A DNA stretch of 64,000 nucleotides from Aspidiotus rigidus (lineage: Eukaryota > Arthropoda > Insecta > Hemiptera > Diaspididae). The stretch covers positions 5,580,001 to 5,644,000 of the forward strand of contig JAVHKY010000028.1 in assembly GCA_035079385.1 (NCBI GenBank). Reading direction: 5' to 3'. The stretch's first letter is position 1, and every line of letters begins with the position of its first letter. Positions 49,637-60,530 of this stretch are shown here, one piece after another. The notes under the pieces were generated by a model. It searched no databases and had not been told where the DNA came from. It saw only the letters and a list, made by a program, of their open reading frames with translations. Made by a program: the position numbers and the translations under genes.

Positions 49637-50149
49637 AAAAATTCGCCGTGCACCGTCCGGCCCAAAATTTGGAAAAATCTCGACTCTCGAGCTATCTGTA
49701 GACATGATAGGAGGGGGCCTTAGAAAAACCTGTTCTACGGGGTGAATTGATTCTGGTATTGAAAATTCAAATCGAAATCTTGGAGATTCTCAAGTTTTCC
49801 TGTGTCCCTCGTATCATGGTGTACCTTAATCGGATGGACTCACATCCAGAATATAGGGTAGGAGATTGGATGTAAGAATATGTTGAAGGTTCTGGTCCCA
49901 AGGTCATGGTCATGCGGATGTCTGGACGTGGATTCACATTAAGAAAATGGTGTCGGAGTCACAAATTCAGACTGAAAGATAGAGGAGCATGACCTGAAAG
50001 AGAGCACACGGCGCATCACACCATGCCGTCAAGTCATCAAAAAACAGAATCAATGCGTTTTTTGATTTTACGGTCATCAATCATAGAGAAATATACTCGC
50101 AAAGAGTAACGAAAACAAATACTAGAACCGCAATAAAACAAACAAACCG

Positions 50150-52230
50150 AGCGCTTTCGGCTAAACAGCCATTCTCACGGTATAGAAAGCGACTGAACCC
50201 AACACCAACAAGAACGAGTAACAACGAACGAGGAGGTCATGACTGAACCAGCGAGTCATTGAAATGTGAATCATTCTCATAGACTAATTCAATCAATCCC
50301 TCCTCAGGAATGTACCTGTTCACCACGGTAATGTCTTTAATATTTCGGTGACGATGAATTTCAATTTCCTCTAAAGCTAAACGCCTAAAATAAGATTTCT
50401 CCCTGTGGAGGAGAACTTCAGATCCCTCTTTGAGGCTATGACCACATTCAAAGTGGTCAGCAAACGCCGACTCCCCTACTTTTCTTTTTTCCCATGACTT
50501 CCTGTGTTCATCAACTCTAATTTTGAATTGACGGCTAGTCATCCCTATGTACACACTCAGGCAATCACCACAGGCTACCCTATAAACACCCTCCCTCTCG
50601 GCCATCGGTATCGGATCCTTTAACTTGACCAAAAGGCTCTTCACCGTATTGGTACTATAAAACGCCGGTCGGAAACCAAAGGGACGGAGGACACGGCTCA
50701 CCTCCGAAGAAAACTTCCCCAAAAACGGCATCCTAATCCACCGTTTACGCCTATCAAGATGCAACTGGCGGGGGGGGGGAGGTATTAGAATCGAGACTTT
50801 TCCTTGTAAGTCTCCCACGGACCATGAGGTCGATGTCCACTTTGACCTGATTCACTCTAGCCAAGTGCTTTATCGTCACGAGTTCCTTATTAAACGCTAC
50901 CTCACTCAAAGGGATCTGAGTGAGGCGATATATTAAACTATTAAATGTAGCAACTTTATGGGCAAAAGGTACGAAAGACGACCCGTGGATAGCAATATCG
51001 GTCGAAGTACTTTTCCGGTAAATACCGAAATCATGGACCCCGTCAATGACGGATATGGTTAAGTCCAGAAAATTTATTGATAAGCCGCCAACTTCAAGAG
51101 AGAACTTGATGGACGGATATAAACTATTTAAATAAGCGAGAAACTCACTAAGGAGCTCCGCAGGACCGGTCCACGCACACAATATGTCATCCACGTACCT
51201 ATGCCAATAGAAAACGTGATTCAAAAACACCCGGCCCGAAGAAAACAGGTCAACCTCAAATTTAGACATAAAAACCTCCGAAATAAGAGAGCCTAAGGGG
51301 GAACCAATAGGGATCCCTACCTCCTCAGGGAACTCGAAATATTTATCATCGAACTTACAAAAATTAGGTGACCAACAGGCGTTCAATGGGTCGAAAAATT
51401 CGCCAAATTCATTGTGAGGAGTACCACATTCTACGAGCAGTTTGCCTATTTGTTGCATAGTGGTAGCCTTGGGAATATTAGGAAAAAGCCCAACGACATC
51501 AAACGAGCACAGAATAGAACCCGGAGGAAGGTATGTGTCCTTCAATTTTTCAGCCAGGGCGCTCGAATTCTTAACTGAATAGGGAGACTCAACCTCCACA
51601 CGAGCTTTGAACCATCTATCCAGGAACTTAGCGAGGGAATATGTAGGGGAGGAAACAAACGAAACAACCGGCCGCATCGGCACATTTTCTTTGTATACCT
51701 TCGGCAACCCATAAAGGAGGGGAGGAACGGGATTCGGCTCCAAGATAGCTTTCTTTAGAGATGGGCTCTTAATGATACCTCACTACCATTAATAAGTTTC
51801 CTAGCCTCTTTAACGAATTTTGGAAAATCAAAGAGAGGGGCCTCCTTAGCCCCACATTGGCCAAGTACCTCGTAAACCTTAGAGACGTAGGAAGCCTTAT
51901 TCATCACTACGACAGCATTCCCTTTGTCAGCTTTGGTAATAACTAGCTTTTCCTCCTTAATCTTCCTCCTCAGACCCACTATCAATTCACTCCCTGCTTC
52001 ACTTATGCGAGGGAGGGGGTATTACGAACAATTTCAGCACATTTTTTCTGGGTATTTACGCCAGGGCTATTGATTGGAACGTGGAGATGACGAAAAAGCT
52101 GACTTTGACGAGAGCGAAGAGGGAAAATTATCAAGTAACGTCACAGGAGCCTGACCGCATGAGGAAGATTCGGAAGAATTTTGACTCGAAAACAAAGGAG
52201 GAAGATTGAGTCATCTTAGAAAACGCTACG
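50150..52230 (-). mobile_element. Penelope-like element B, most complete copy
   Basis: About 2.1 kb. Minus-strand order: ELIVGLRRKIKEEKLVITKA then DKGNAVVVMNK (51910-52005), the PLE N-terminal 'K.DKG' motif; PSLKKAILEPNPVPPLLYGL then PKVYKENVPMRPVVS; SFDVVGLFPNIP (first catalytic Asp); VGIPIGSPLGSLISEV; HRYVDDILCAW (51165-51197) with intact YVDD; INFLDLTISV; and in the last frame (50237-50818) the GIY-YIG endonuclease EGVYRVACGDCLSVYIGMTS with downstream H and E residues, ending LVQS-stop. Both catalytic centres are intact. Three frame breaks remain: near 52000, near 51785, and in a C8 tract at about 50773. The last could be replication slippage or sequence error. The 3' end carries the hairpin GGCTGTTTAGCC-GAAAGC at about 50155. 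Confidence 0.92.
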
Positions 52231-52902
52231 ACGGTGCTTTCGGTGGGTTATAGTGAGTTACATGTATCTTTTAAGGATGCATCGAGGTAAAAGCCGACCT
52301 GAACCTTTTCAAGTTCTATAAGATATAGACTTTTTCTCGTAAGACATCACAAAACAGGTAGATCGATGTTGACGAAAAGAGGGGGGAAAAAAGCAAAGTC
52401 ACCTTCATATGTCCCCTTTGACTGCTCGCGCAGTACCTGAGAGCTCGATCCCAGAGCCAAAATTTAGGTGTAGCATCTTCATCTTCCTTTTTTTCACCCC
52501 TAAAATTCTTCGATAACTTCAAATACTTATTCAACGGTCAAAGTCACACGTGAGACAGCAAAAAATTTCATCATAATCATCCGAAAACATCGATGTTACT
52601 AAAAAGCTATTAGAGTGTTGTTCCTATGTCCTACGTATTGTTTCGTCGACAGAAATTGTCATTTCATTACTTTTCACCGCTTAATCGACCCCCGTCGACA
52701 GTTTATGACTTTCACGACCGGTAGACGGTACGTCACAATTTCACATGTTTATACACTTATAAAATCCTTAATGCCATTGCCAATGAACTCGCTCAAGGGC
52801 AAAATTTTATAGATTTCCGTATATCAATTTTTGAAGTCTTGCGAGTACTTTTTTTTTTGTACGTTAAACGAATACACGGAAACAGTTTAACGTTATTACT
52901 CA

Positions 52903-53112
<210 letters not shown>

Positions 53113-53464
53113 TTAATCGAATAATCAGTTATTGTACAGTACTCGTACACGCGATATCATAAGTTGTAAATTGGCCCGCTGGACCGAAGAACGTACGTGG
53201 CGAAATATCTTCGCCTTTGCCAAAATTCAAACGGACGAAGGAAAAACTCAGAAAATTCCCATTTAATTCGCGCGAAAGTAGTACACAATTTGGTTATTTT
53301 GATAGGAGAACATGCGTCGAAAATAATAACTTGATGATTATAGCGTGCCGCTGGTCGGCGACAACGCCAAGAAATCACGTCCGGCAATAATTGGTTTTAC
53401 TCAAAATGTCAATCATTATTAAGTTTTTCGACATCCACCACGAGGTAAACGGCGGCGTGTTGCG

Positions 53465-53660
53465 TTGTGTTGTCATTTGGACTTCGTGTGTGTTTATATT
53501 TTTTTGAATACTGGGGCGAGTCGCGCGGGCACGCACGACTGCGAGAGCTTGCACGGCGCGGCGCACGTTTACATAATATGCAGGCAATGGCGGTGGGTCG
53601 ACGACGGTCGCAGAGTGACGCAGGTATCGAAACCGAAAATAACAAAACGTGAACGCGTTT
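53465..53660. other. CpG-rich patch, possible promoter or first exon
   Basis: CG dinucleotides are dense (GCGAGTCGCGCGGGCACGCA, GGCGCGGCGCAC) against an AT-rich background. On the + strand, ATGCAGGCAATGGCGGTGGG leads to a donor GACGCAG|GTATCG at about 53620 and could be a short coding first exon. The minus strand also has open frames, as CpG-rich DNA often does. It lies upstream of the Tribbles exon at 53095, but no kinase residues are encoded here. Confidence 0.35.
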
Positions 53661-53764
53661 TTCGAAATTTTAAATTGTTTCCCTTTTATTTTTTATTTAC
53701 TTCAGTTTTTCCCCTTTATTTAGTTTTTTTTTTTTTTTTCATCATTTATTAGACAGACGAAAGA

Positions 53765-54635
53765 GGTATATTTACTCATCGTTAAACGGAGTGTTTCGCA
53801 TAGATGGGCGGCGATTACGTATTAGAAGTAACGTGCAACGATTGCAGTTGCGTAGCCTATATTTTTGAAACACCGCGTACACAATATTAAGAAATTATTA
53901 TACTCTCGCTTATTCATGCATACACGGTGTGTACGTGTATTACTATATCAGTAGCAATAGTGATCACATACTATATACACCAACACTGATGTTCGTTTCG
54001 AGAATGCGCTTGTTTATCGCAGACCACTTATCCCCTCGTGTTTCGTAAATGTCCAATAATCTATGATTCACGATGGATAACAAAATTACGCTGCGGAATA
54101 TTTCTTAAAGCTCCTCTAGTCGAACCACAATCTGCCTCAATCCGTCTTACAGCAAACAATCGACGTGAAGAACATTGATGCTAATTGATAATTTGAGAAT
54201 GTATGTACACGACGAGCACAGACAAATCGGACTATTGCGGATTCGAAGTCTTGTAACAGGGGTGACTGTCATTTGTCCGTCCGATGAAAACCACGACAAA
54301 CACAGTATGTAGGCTTACAAATATTTTTAATGATTGTGAACGTTACACCATGTGTTTCTACCATCGATAGTAAGGGACACTCACACACCCGCAAGTCACA
54401 ATCAGCAATAATGAGGTAACGGCATCATTTGGTAGTTGTAGGTCATACGTACAGACTTTCAACAAGCGTTTGATAAAAGTGACATCATTGAAACTGGCTC
54501 AATAGGTACAATGCGCGGAAAGACAGTTTTCGGTAAGTTCTTGTTACATCAGATTGATGATCAAAATTTAGCATTGTATCGTCATTACACATCGCTAACA
54601 ACTGATGGGGAACCCAAAAAATAATTTCCCTTCAA
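53765..54635. other. No gene recognised
   Basis: Short frames only; no motif or repeat that I can support. Confidence 0.4.
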
Positions 54636-54639
54636 TATT

Positions 54640-55240
54640 CATGTAAGTTGTTTACTGGTACTAAAAGTCTTTCCAGCATTCTGTTTTTCCAATACCTCAA
54701 CGCATAACAGACAATTAGCTTTCACTATTCTCTACCTTATAACATCTACAACCACCTATTCTGTCTGCGAGTGCCCATGTGACGCCACCAACATGAAAAT
54801 AGTGTTCCTACATCTCCTTTCTCAAGAAGATCGCTACAGGAAAGAGTCAGGCTGATCGTTTACCGGCTTCTCAAAGTCTTTCTGGCATTCCGTTTTCCCC
54901 GATACTAACTGTTAACTGGCGTGAGGTCTGTTGATTTGTAAAAATATAGGGTTCTCAAAGGCGTAAGTTACATAAGCGGCAACTTGGCAACTGCAACGCG
55001 CAACTTCCGACTCAACTCTGCACTATGTAGACCAAATCGCTGCAACTCGGGCGATGAAAACAAAATAATTTGGTTTTGTTGCCGAGTTGCTTATAAAGAT
55101 TGCCGCTAGTGTAGATTGCGTCAATTTTTTTCAGTACCCCAATGCACATACAAAACATGAAATCAATAGACAGTTTGTTATTACTATTCTCTACCTCTTC
55201 TATCTGCAAATGCCGATGCAAAGCCACCAACACAAAAATT
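54640..55240 (+). repeat. Diverged internal repeats
   Basis: AAAGTCTTTC(C/T)(A/G)GCATTC at 54665 and 54878, and the block ACTATTCTCTACCT...TCT(G)TCTGC(A/G)A...GCCACCAACA at 54724-54796 and 55187-55233, repeat in the same orientation. They are remnants of an unknown repeat next to PLE copy D. Confidence 0.45.
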
Positions 55241-55278
55241 CCGGGATTGCGGAAAAACTGTTATTATAACAGTTATGA

Positions 55279-56485
55279 TCATTAACCAAATTGAAAACAA
55301 TCTCTGATTGATAACCGTTGACCGTTTGAAAAATTAGTTGTTGATCAATAACCGTTTGGATCGCTGCAGTATAGTATCAGTTTTGAAACGATTGTGCATA
55401 AAGAGTTATGGTTTCAAAACAGTCACAAGTATGCCGCTTTTCATTCCCTTATCCATCGCCTGGTTACCCTCCCTCTTTCTAACTCTGAGTTCAATAAAGA
55501 ACTTTCTATTATCCACCAGCTTGCCACTGCCAATGGCTTACACAATCTGGATATTCATAAATTGGTGAGAAAGAAACTTATAAAAAGAACCCTTGATTCT
55601 ACTACTGCCCTCCCCCGCCAACTGCATGATCGCAAGAAGAAACGGTGGTTCCGTTTGCCCTTCCTGGGTGGTCTTTCGTCTAAAATTTCCAAAGTTCTGC
55701 AACCTCATGGTTTTCAAGCGGCTTTTTACACCATCCATTCTACCTTGGCGCTCCTCTGTAATCACAAGGATCCTATCCCTCGCCAAGACAAGAGTGGCGT
55801 CTACATTCTCCCTTGTCACAACTGTGATTCTGTTTACATAGGTGAGACTGGTAGACAACTTCGCACTAGAATACACGAACACCTCGGTCATAAATCTTCT
55901 AATTCGCCTTTCTATAAACACCTTGCCACCCATAGGCATATGTTTCATGTTGGCACTGAAAGACTTCTCTACTTGGAAGATTCTTCCCGTAGGCGCCTAG
56001 CTCTTGAAACTCTTGAATCCGCCAGGTATACTAAAGCAGGTTTCAACGTCCTCAATTATTCTCAACCTAGCCATGGCGTTATTTCTTGCCTTTTCCCCAC
56101 TGACCTTACCTGATTTTATTTCATTTTATTTATTTTTATTTATTTCTAATTTATTTGCTCTGTTTTATTTGTTTTAATTAATTAATTAATTTATTTATTT
56201 TTTAATTTCGATATGTTTCCTCTGTTGTGCATTCTGATTCATTTTTTCTTTTTCTCGTTGTACCCGTTGATTTTAGTATTTCTTTGTCTCCTTTATCCAT
56301 TAATTTCTCGTTTTTACTTGTATTCTCACCTTTCTGATATCGCTTTATGTAGTTTTTGCACTCATTATTTTTCCAGTTCAGTTTGTTCGCTCGTCAATGG
56401 CTCACGCCGAAAGCGCTCGCGCAGTTACAGTTTATACGGGAATTGTATTTTTATTTCATCTTATTTTGCATAAATATACAGTCAC
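55279..56485 (+). mobile_element. Penelope-like element D, divergent family
   Basis: AACAGTTATGA stands on both sides (55268-55278 and 56486-56496), a likely 11-bp target duplication. Because ATAACCGTT(G/A)ACCGTTT words occur both inside the left edge and outside the right edge, the duplication could also come from a tandem repeat. The 3' region has the GCC-GAAAGCGCTCGCGCAG motif at about 56409. Contains the coding remnant described next. Confidence 0.6.
55394..56113 (+). CDS. PLE D: RT tail plus intact GIY-YIG endonuclease
   Basis: An uninterrupted frame of 239 codons. It begins inside the RT thumb (NSHKYAAFHSLIHRLVTLPL, like FNSFIHRLTRIPL of copy A), then HDRKKKRWFRLPFLGGLSSK, then a complete GIY-YIG domain: SGVYILPCHNCDSVYIGETG (residues about 140-159), RQLRTRIHEH with the catalytic Arg and His, and a downstream Glu region TERLLYLEDSSRRRLALE. 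In PLEs this domain nicks target DNA for insertion. The catalytic RT palm is missing, so the copy cannot move alone. Identity to copies A-C is clearly low, making it a separate family. The first ATG (55394) is internal to the family protein and probably not a real start. Confidence 0.8.
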   Translation: MHKELWFQNSHKYAAFHSLIHRLVTLPLSNSEFNKELSIIHQLATANGLHNLDIHKLVRKKLIKRTLDSTTALPRQLHDRKKKRWFRLPFLGGLSSKISKVLQPHGFQAAFYTIHSTLALLCNHKDPIPRQDKSGVYILPCHNCDSVYIGETGRQLRTRIHEHLGHKSSNSPFYKHLATHRHMFHVGTERLLYLEDSSRRRLALETLESARYTKAGFNVLNYSQPSHGVISCLFPTDLT

Positions 56486-56499
56486 AACAGTTATGAACG

Positions 56500-58045
56500 A
56501 TTCAACATTGTGAGGATATTCTGCCTAATAACCAATAACTGTTTAGATGGCTGAAGGAAATTTGACCGATAACCGTTAACCGTTTCAAATTATTTCGGTC
56601 GCAAAACCTGAAAAAAATTTCTTACATTTTAAAAAACTTGAAGCGAGATACCAGAAACAAATGGAATATTTCATTTCAAGGTTGGAAAAAAAGCCAGGCT
56701 GGAATGTATGAAATAATGGTAACATAGGCACAGCTGTACAGTCATAGGCAATGGGGTTTTGTCAGTGATGTTGTGATACCTTGTACAGCACTGATTTTAC
56801 AGAAATGACGCTCGAAAAATAGAAAAAAAAAAATCATTTCTCTTATCAATCATCTCCTCCAAGAACCCTCTTATGTTTGTGTACAATCCAAAATATTAGG
56901 ATTTTCTTATCTACTGAATGATGATAAGGTTGAACCCCTCCACGAGGCGCCATACGGGTCTACTTAGTTTTATTAAGTCAAACTACTTCACTATTGGAAC
57001 AGGAAAATTTCAGTTCAAAAGTTTGTAGCAAAAATTTGAGATGAATATCTTTTACATAGGTCAAATTTTGTACTCTCAAATTTCTAACTTCTCGAGATAT
57101 CTGGGTTTGAATTATTTGAGTTTGTATCAATGCAGAGGTCTACAGTAATGTCAGAATTGTAAATTGTATTCTAAATGGTTTTATTTTACTATTCAGTAGC
57201 TCTGTTTTTTCTCATAAATCTGTCCTTTCCGATTTCGGAGCGCACTGTTGTAACTTAGCTACATTATGGCCTCATATAAAATACAGTATATAAATGTCTG
57301 AACATAGGAGAAGGTAATATGAAGAAGTAGGCGTATGTTGGAAGTTCTAGAATAGAGAAAATAAAAAGTTGAACAAATTATGACTTTTATCATGTGATGT
57401 TCACTTGCGCTGAAAACCAGATATTTTTAATATCCTTAATCAATATGGTAGCAAAGCGTAGTTGTGTGATTCCCTACAGGAAATTTCTACAATGTTTTTT
57501 TCAAGAGTATTTAAACCGGAATTCCATCAGGATCGCTAACAGTGCGCGCGGTTTGCTCAGTAATAGTGCTCTTACCAAATTTGAAAAAAAGGTATCGGTA
57601 TATCATAGGAGAAAAGTGAAACATTTGGGATAACTCTAGAGCGTGTGTTTGTGGATATCTTTCATGAGAAATTGCGAAGTCAAATTTGTTCCATGTAAGT
57701 GTTATTCTAATTTTTCTATTTTCCTCCTACAGACAGCCATACTTTAGAGTTTAGATTCATCTTTCAATCTCTTCCCGTTCAGTTAGAGCAAAGAGCGACG
57801 CTCAAGCTGCTTGGTTTGAAATCAGTACAAAATGTCTGAATTTGCTTAAATGGGTTACTGAGAGCCACCGGCTGCACTATGCAACTATATTATGTATATA
57901 AGAAGCATGATGGACATGGACAAAAATGAGGCAAGATTACCACGTGCACTGTTTTACTTGATAGAAATACACAGATTTGCATCAGTCACCCGTAAGGAGC
58001 GTTACCAGTCAAATAATTTGAACGGATAGTATTTTTTTGAAACCC
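56500..58045. other. No gene recognised
   Basis: Begins with ATAACCGTTAACCGTTT repeats flanking PLE D. The rest is AT-rich with short frames. Confidence 0.4.
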
Positions 58046-58050
58046 CTAAG

Positions 58051-58512
58051 CTAGCCGTTTCTGTTCAAAACAAATACATAGGAACGTTTTGAGTATGCCT
58101 CCCTTCGATGTGTCTGGCAAATCGTATTAATTCTATCAACGTTTCGATCATTTGTTCTTATTTGAAAATTAGAAACAAATAAGGAACCACCAATAGATTT
58201 GTCTGAAACCGTGGTTGCATGCACGGCGGGTATAAGGCAATTTTCAATATTTTTTTGAGACATCTCAAGGGAAAATGCTATGGAGTGGTGATAGGTCAAC
58301 TCTGGAGGTTGTTCCTTCCAGTACCAATTACCGATATTACTGATATTAGGAAAAAAAAAGTCTTTTAGTTCTGACTCCTGAGAGAATCTGGGAAATGGTA
58401 TCTGACTCACTCCATACCAACGATTTGCATAATGAGGTCTTTTAATCAAAAGGTAACCTTCGGAGGGTACAACTGGTGCTACCGGTAGTTTTTTGAATTT
58501 CATGTCACTCAA
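58051..58512 (-). CDS. Unrecognised protein-coding exon (candidate)
   Basis: An open frame of about 150 codons; first ATG at 58503 (MKFKKLPVAPVVPSEGYLL), stop at 58051. Open sequence continues upstream to about 58555 (KRCVEVHHPTLERILSD), so it may be an exon after the acceptor GGCAAAAG|G at about 58555. Spliced from the donor AAA|GTAAGT at about 58616, it joins in frame to TNANTVRTKIL. Composition is protein-like, rich in aromatic residues (HYANRWYGVSQIPFPRF, GNWYWKEQPPEL), with no domain I recognise. It could be a lineage-specific gene or an old transposon gene. Confidence 0.35.
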   Translation of the reverse strand: MSDMKFKKLPVAPVVPSEGYLLIKRPHYANRWYGVSQIPFPRFSQESELKDFFFPNISNIGNWYWKEQPPELTYHHSIAFSLEMSQKNIENCLIPAVHATTVSDKSIGGSLFVSNFQIRTNDRNVDRINTICQTHRREAYSKRSYVFVLNRNG

Positions 58513-58653
58513 AATTCGTTCAAGGGTGGGATGATGGACTTCGACACACCTTTTGCCAAGGCCAAGCGTTTAAGGATGGGCAGAGCAAACTAAAGTGATA
58601 CATAACTTACTTTAGTATCTTGGTGCGCACGGTGTTTGCATTTGTTGTTACAA

Positions 58654-58950
58654 TCAAGAAGAAGATGGACGACGAATGGGCTGAGTAGATGTACGAGCAG
58701 AACTAAACTCTAAGTTACTCGACATTTGTATCAATTCATAGGTAGCAGCAGCAGCGGATGCAACTGCTGATTGCAGACTCCATAACTTTCCCATACCACG
58801 AGAATAGCGTTGGTTAATGTCAATGCTAATGATACGAGCATATGCACCGTTGTTGAAGTGCACGCTTTCGGTGTAATTTCGTTGGTTAAAGGGAGACAGT
58901 TGAGAGAAAAGCACACTCAAGGTGAACACTGCCAAGATTGCGTTCTTCAT
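58654..58950 (-). CDS. Small putative secreted protein (98 aa)
   Basis: ATG-initiated frame with an N-terminal signal-peptide pattern (MKNAILAVFTLSVLFSQLS: a Lys, then about 15 hydrophobic residues), a probable cut near residue 19, and a 79-residue mature part containing SAVASAAAATYELIQM and ending in Arg/Ser-rich RRPSSS. It has no cysteines, so it is not a disulphide-rich peptide. An upstream ATG on the same strand opens a very short out-of-frame reading frame. It lies about 140 bases before the other minus-strand candidate and could share a transcript with it. Function unknown. Confidence 0.35.
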   Translation of the reverse strand: MKNAILAVFTLSVLFSQLSPFNQRNYTESVHFNNGAYARIISIDINQRYSRGMGKLWSLQSAVASAAAATYELIQMSSNLEFSSARTSTQPIRRPSSS

Positions 58951-58959
58951 AGAGTGAAG

Positions 58960-60060
58960 TTCATGTTAGAAGTGAGCCATGAGTAGTACCTTGTCTGGAA
59001 GAGAGGAGGGGACTAGCGACTTATTTGTCCGGAGAACGTGCGCTAGAAGAGCGGCTCGACTTAGTCGATTTCCGAAATTTGACTACAGAACTGTGAATGA
59101 CCCCCCCCCCCCCTCCCCCATAATTCCAAGAACATTTTCCAACTTTTTTGACTATTGTTATAAGTAGAACTCGAGGAAGGAAGAGCATCCCGAACGCGAC
59201 TTTTTTGGAAATTATTTTCGATTACAATACGAGGAAACAAAAACAGATTTATTAGTTCCGATATTTCCAACTCTCTACATACTTTCTCAACAAAATTACG
59301 TACTTAAATAGGTTCAGCTACGTCTTTATGCTTTCATATCGTACAGCTGAATCGTTTTATTTCGGAATAGTATACTTACGTATACTCGTAGTCTACATCA
59401 CCAATAACATCAGCTTCCTCATTTTATTCGCGCTCTTTCTCTTTCACATTCGTTTACTAATCTCGATGTTTCAAGCGATGACGAAGCCTCTGGTTCACAA
59501 CGAAATTAGCCTTCGTCACAATTATACTACTTTCATCATTCCGTTCGTTGCTTTGACTACAACAGTTATACGGACGTATTTTAATAACTGTGAGCAAATG
59601 TGCTCGGCATAAATGGTGCAAATGTACAACGAACTCCGAGTTTGACCTCAGAGTAGCGCATAACGGACGTGAAATAAAGGTGGACTAACTGGACTTAGGT
59701 CGAGGTGTCACATTTGAAATTTGTCGATAAAGATCCGAGCAGAAAACATTAGGTTTTATTCGAGTTTGCCCAGCGTGTTCTTCCAATACCGGATGTACCA
59801 AAATCAGATTTTTTGAACGATATACGAAGCAAAAATTTTAAGTCACGAGCTATGTGAAGGAGAGGGACTCGGAAGAATCTGTATCCCCACGTAGAGAGAA
59901 GGGACTCGGAAAGTCACGTTCTAAAAACAAGATGAAGATGACTGATCTATTTGAGTCAGGAGACTTTGCAAAAATTTTGAGTACCGAGTAATACATGGCG
60001 GAAGAAGACTCACAAGAATGAGAAGTTGAGATTGAAGAATTTTTATTAAGATCAAACATT
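58960..60060. other. No gene recognised
   Basis: Contains a C12-13 run near 59101. The hydrophobic frame at 59328-59612 lacks motifs and may be chance. No RNA gene seen. Confidence 0.4.
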
Positions 60061-60062
60061 GT

Positions 60063-60308
60063 ATGTGTCCCTCCAGCCATACAATAGTTCGTAATTTTTG
60101 GAACATTCATGTAGCGCGTAGAAAAGTTTACAAGATATCTTGGGCAAAATCTGTCAAGATCAGAAGAGTTCATTATAGTGCAGTCGAAAGAGACACAAAA
60201 AAAGTCGAACTACAAATTTTGGAAGCGGAAGCTGTGCATCGCGGGTTTATTCATGCCGACGATTTGGCACTTATGAAAAAGGCTGTTATCAGTAATTTGG
60301 TACTGTAA
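60063..60308 (+). other. Unrecognised open frame, possible exon
   Basis: The second part reads like protein (SAVERDTKKVELQILEAEAV, HADDLALMKKAVISNLVL) and ends with a stop at 60306. An acceptor-like TTCATGTAG| lies at 60115, which would give an exon of about 190 bases. No family recognised; no partner exon found. May be a transposon relic. Confidence 0.25.
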
Positions 60309-60530
60309 ATATACCTACGCACACGCGTAACGGCGTTTAGGTCGCATTCTTATGAGAAAAAGAGATTTAGAAACTTAATGAGAGATATCCATTACCTACT
60401 GAACCTAATAATCGGAAATTGTCATATTCGTTTGCAGAAGGAATTGGTCCACCTGTCTATTAGCGTCTGACCGCACAATTAGGTATCATCTACATAACGC
60501 TAGCTCAGTGTTTGACAGAGTTTCTCAAAT

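Noticed and set aside
50130..50190. Hammerhead ribozyme at PLE 3' hairpin
   Set aside because: GAAA follows a small stem as in hammerheads, but the bases before the stem (TGAGAAT) do not match the required CUGANGA core in any of the copies. I keep only the conserved hairpin.
55538..55948. 136-codon minus-strand frame
   Set aside because: Antisense to the GIY-YIG frame of PLE D.
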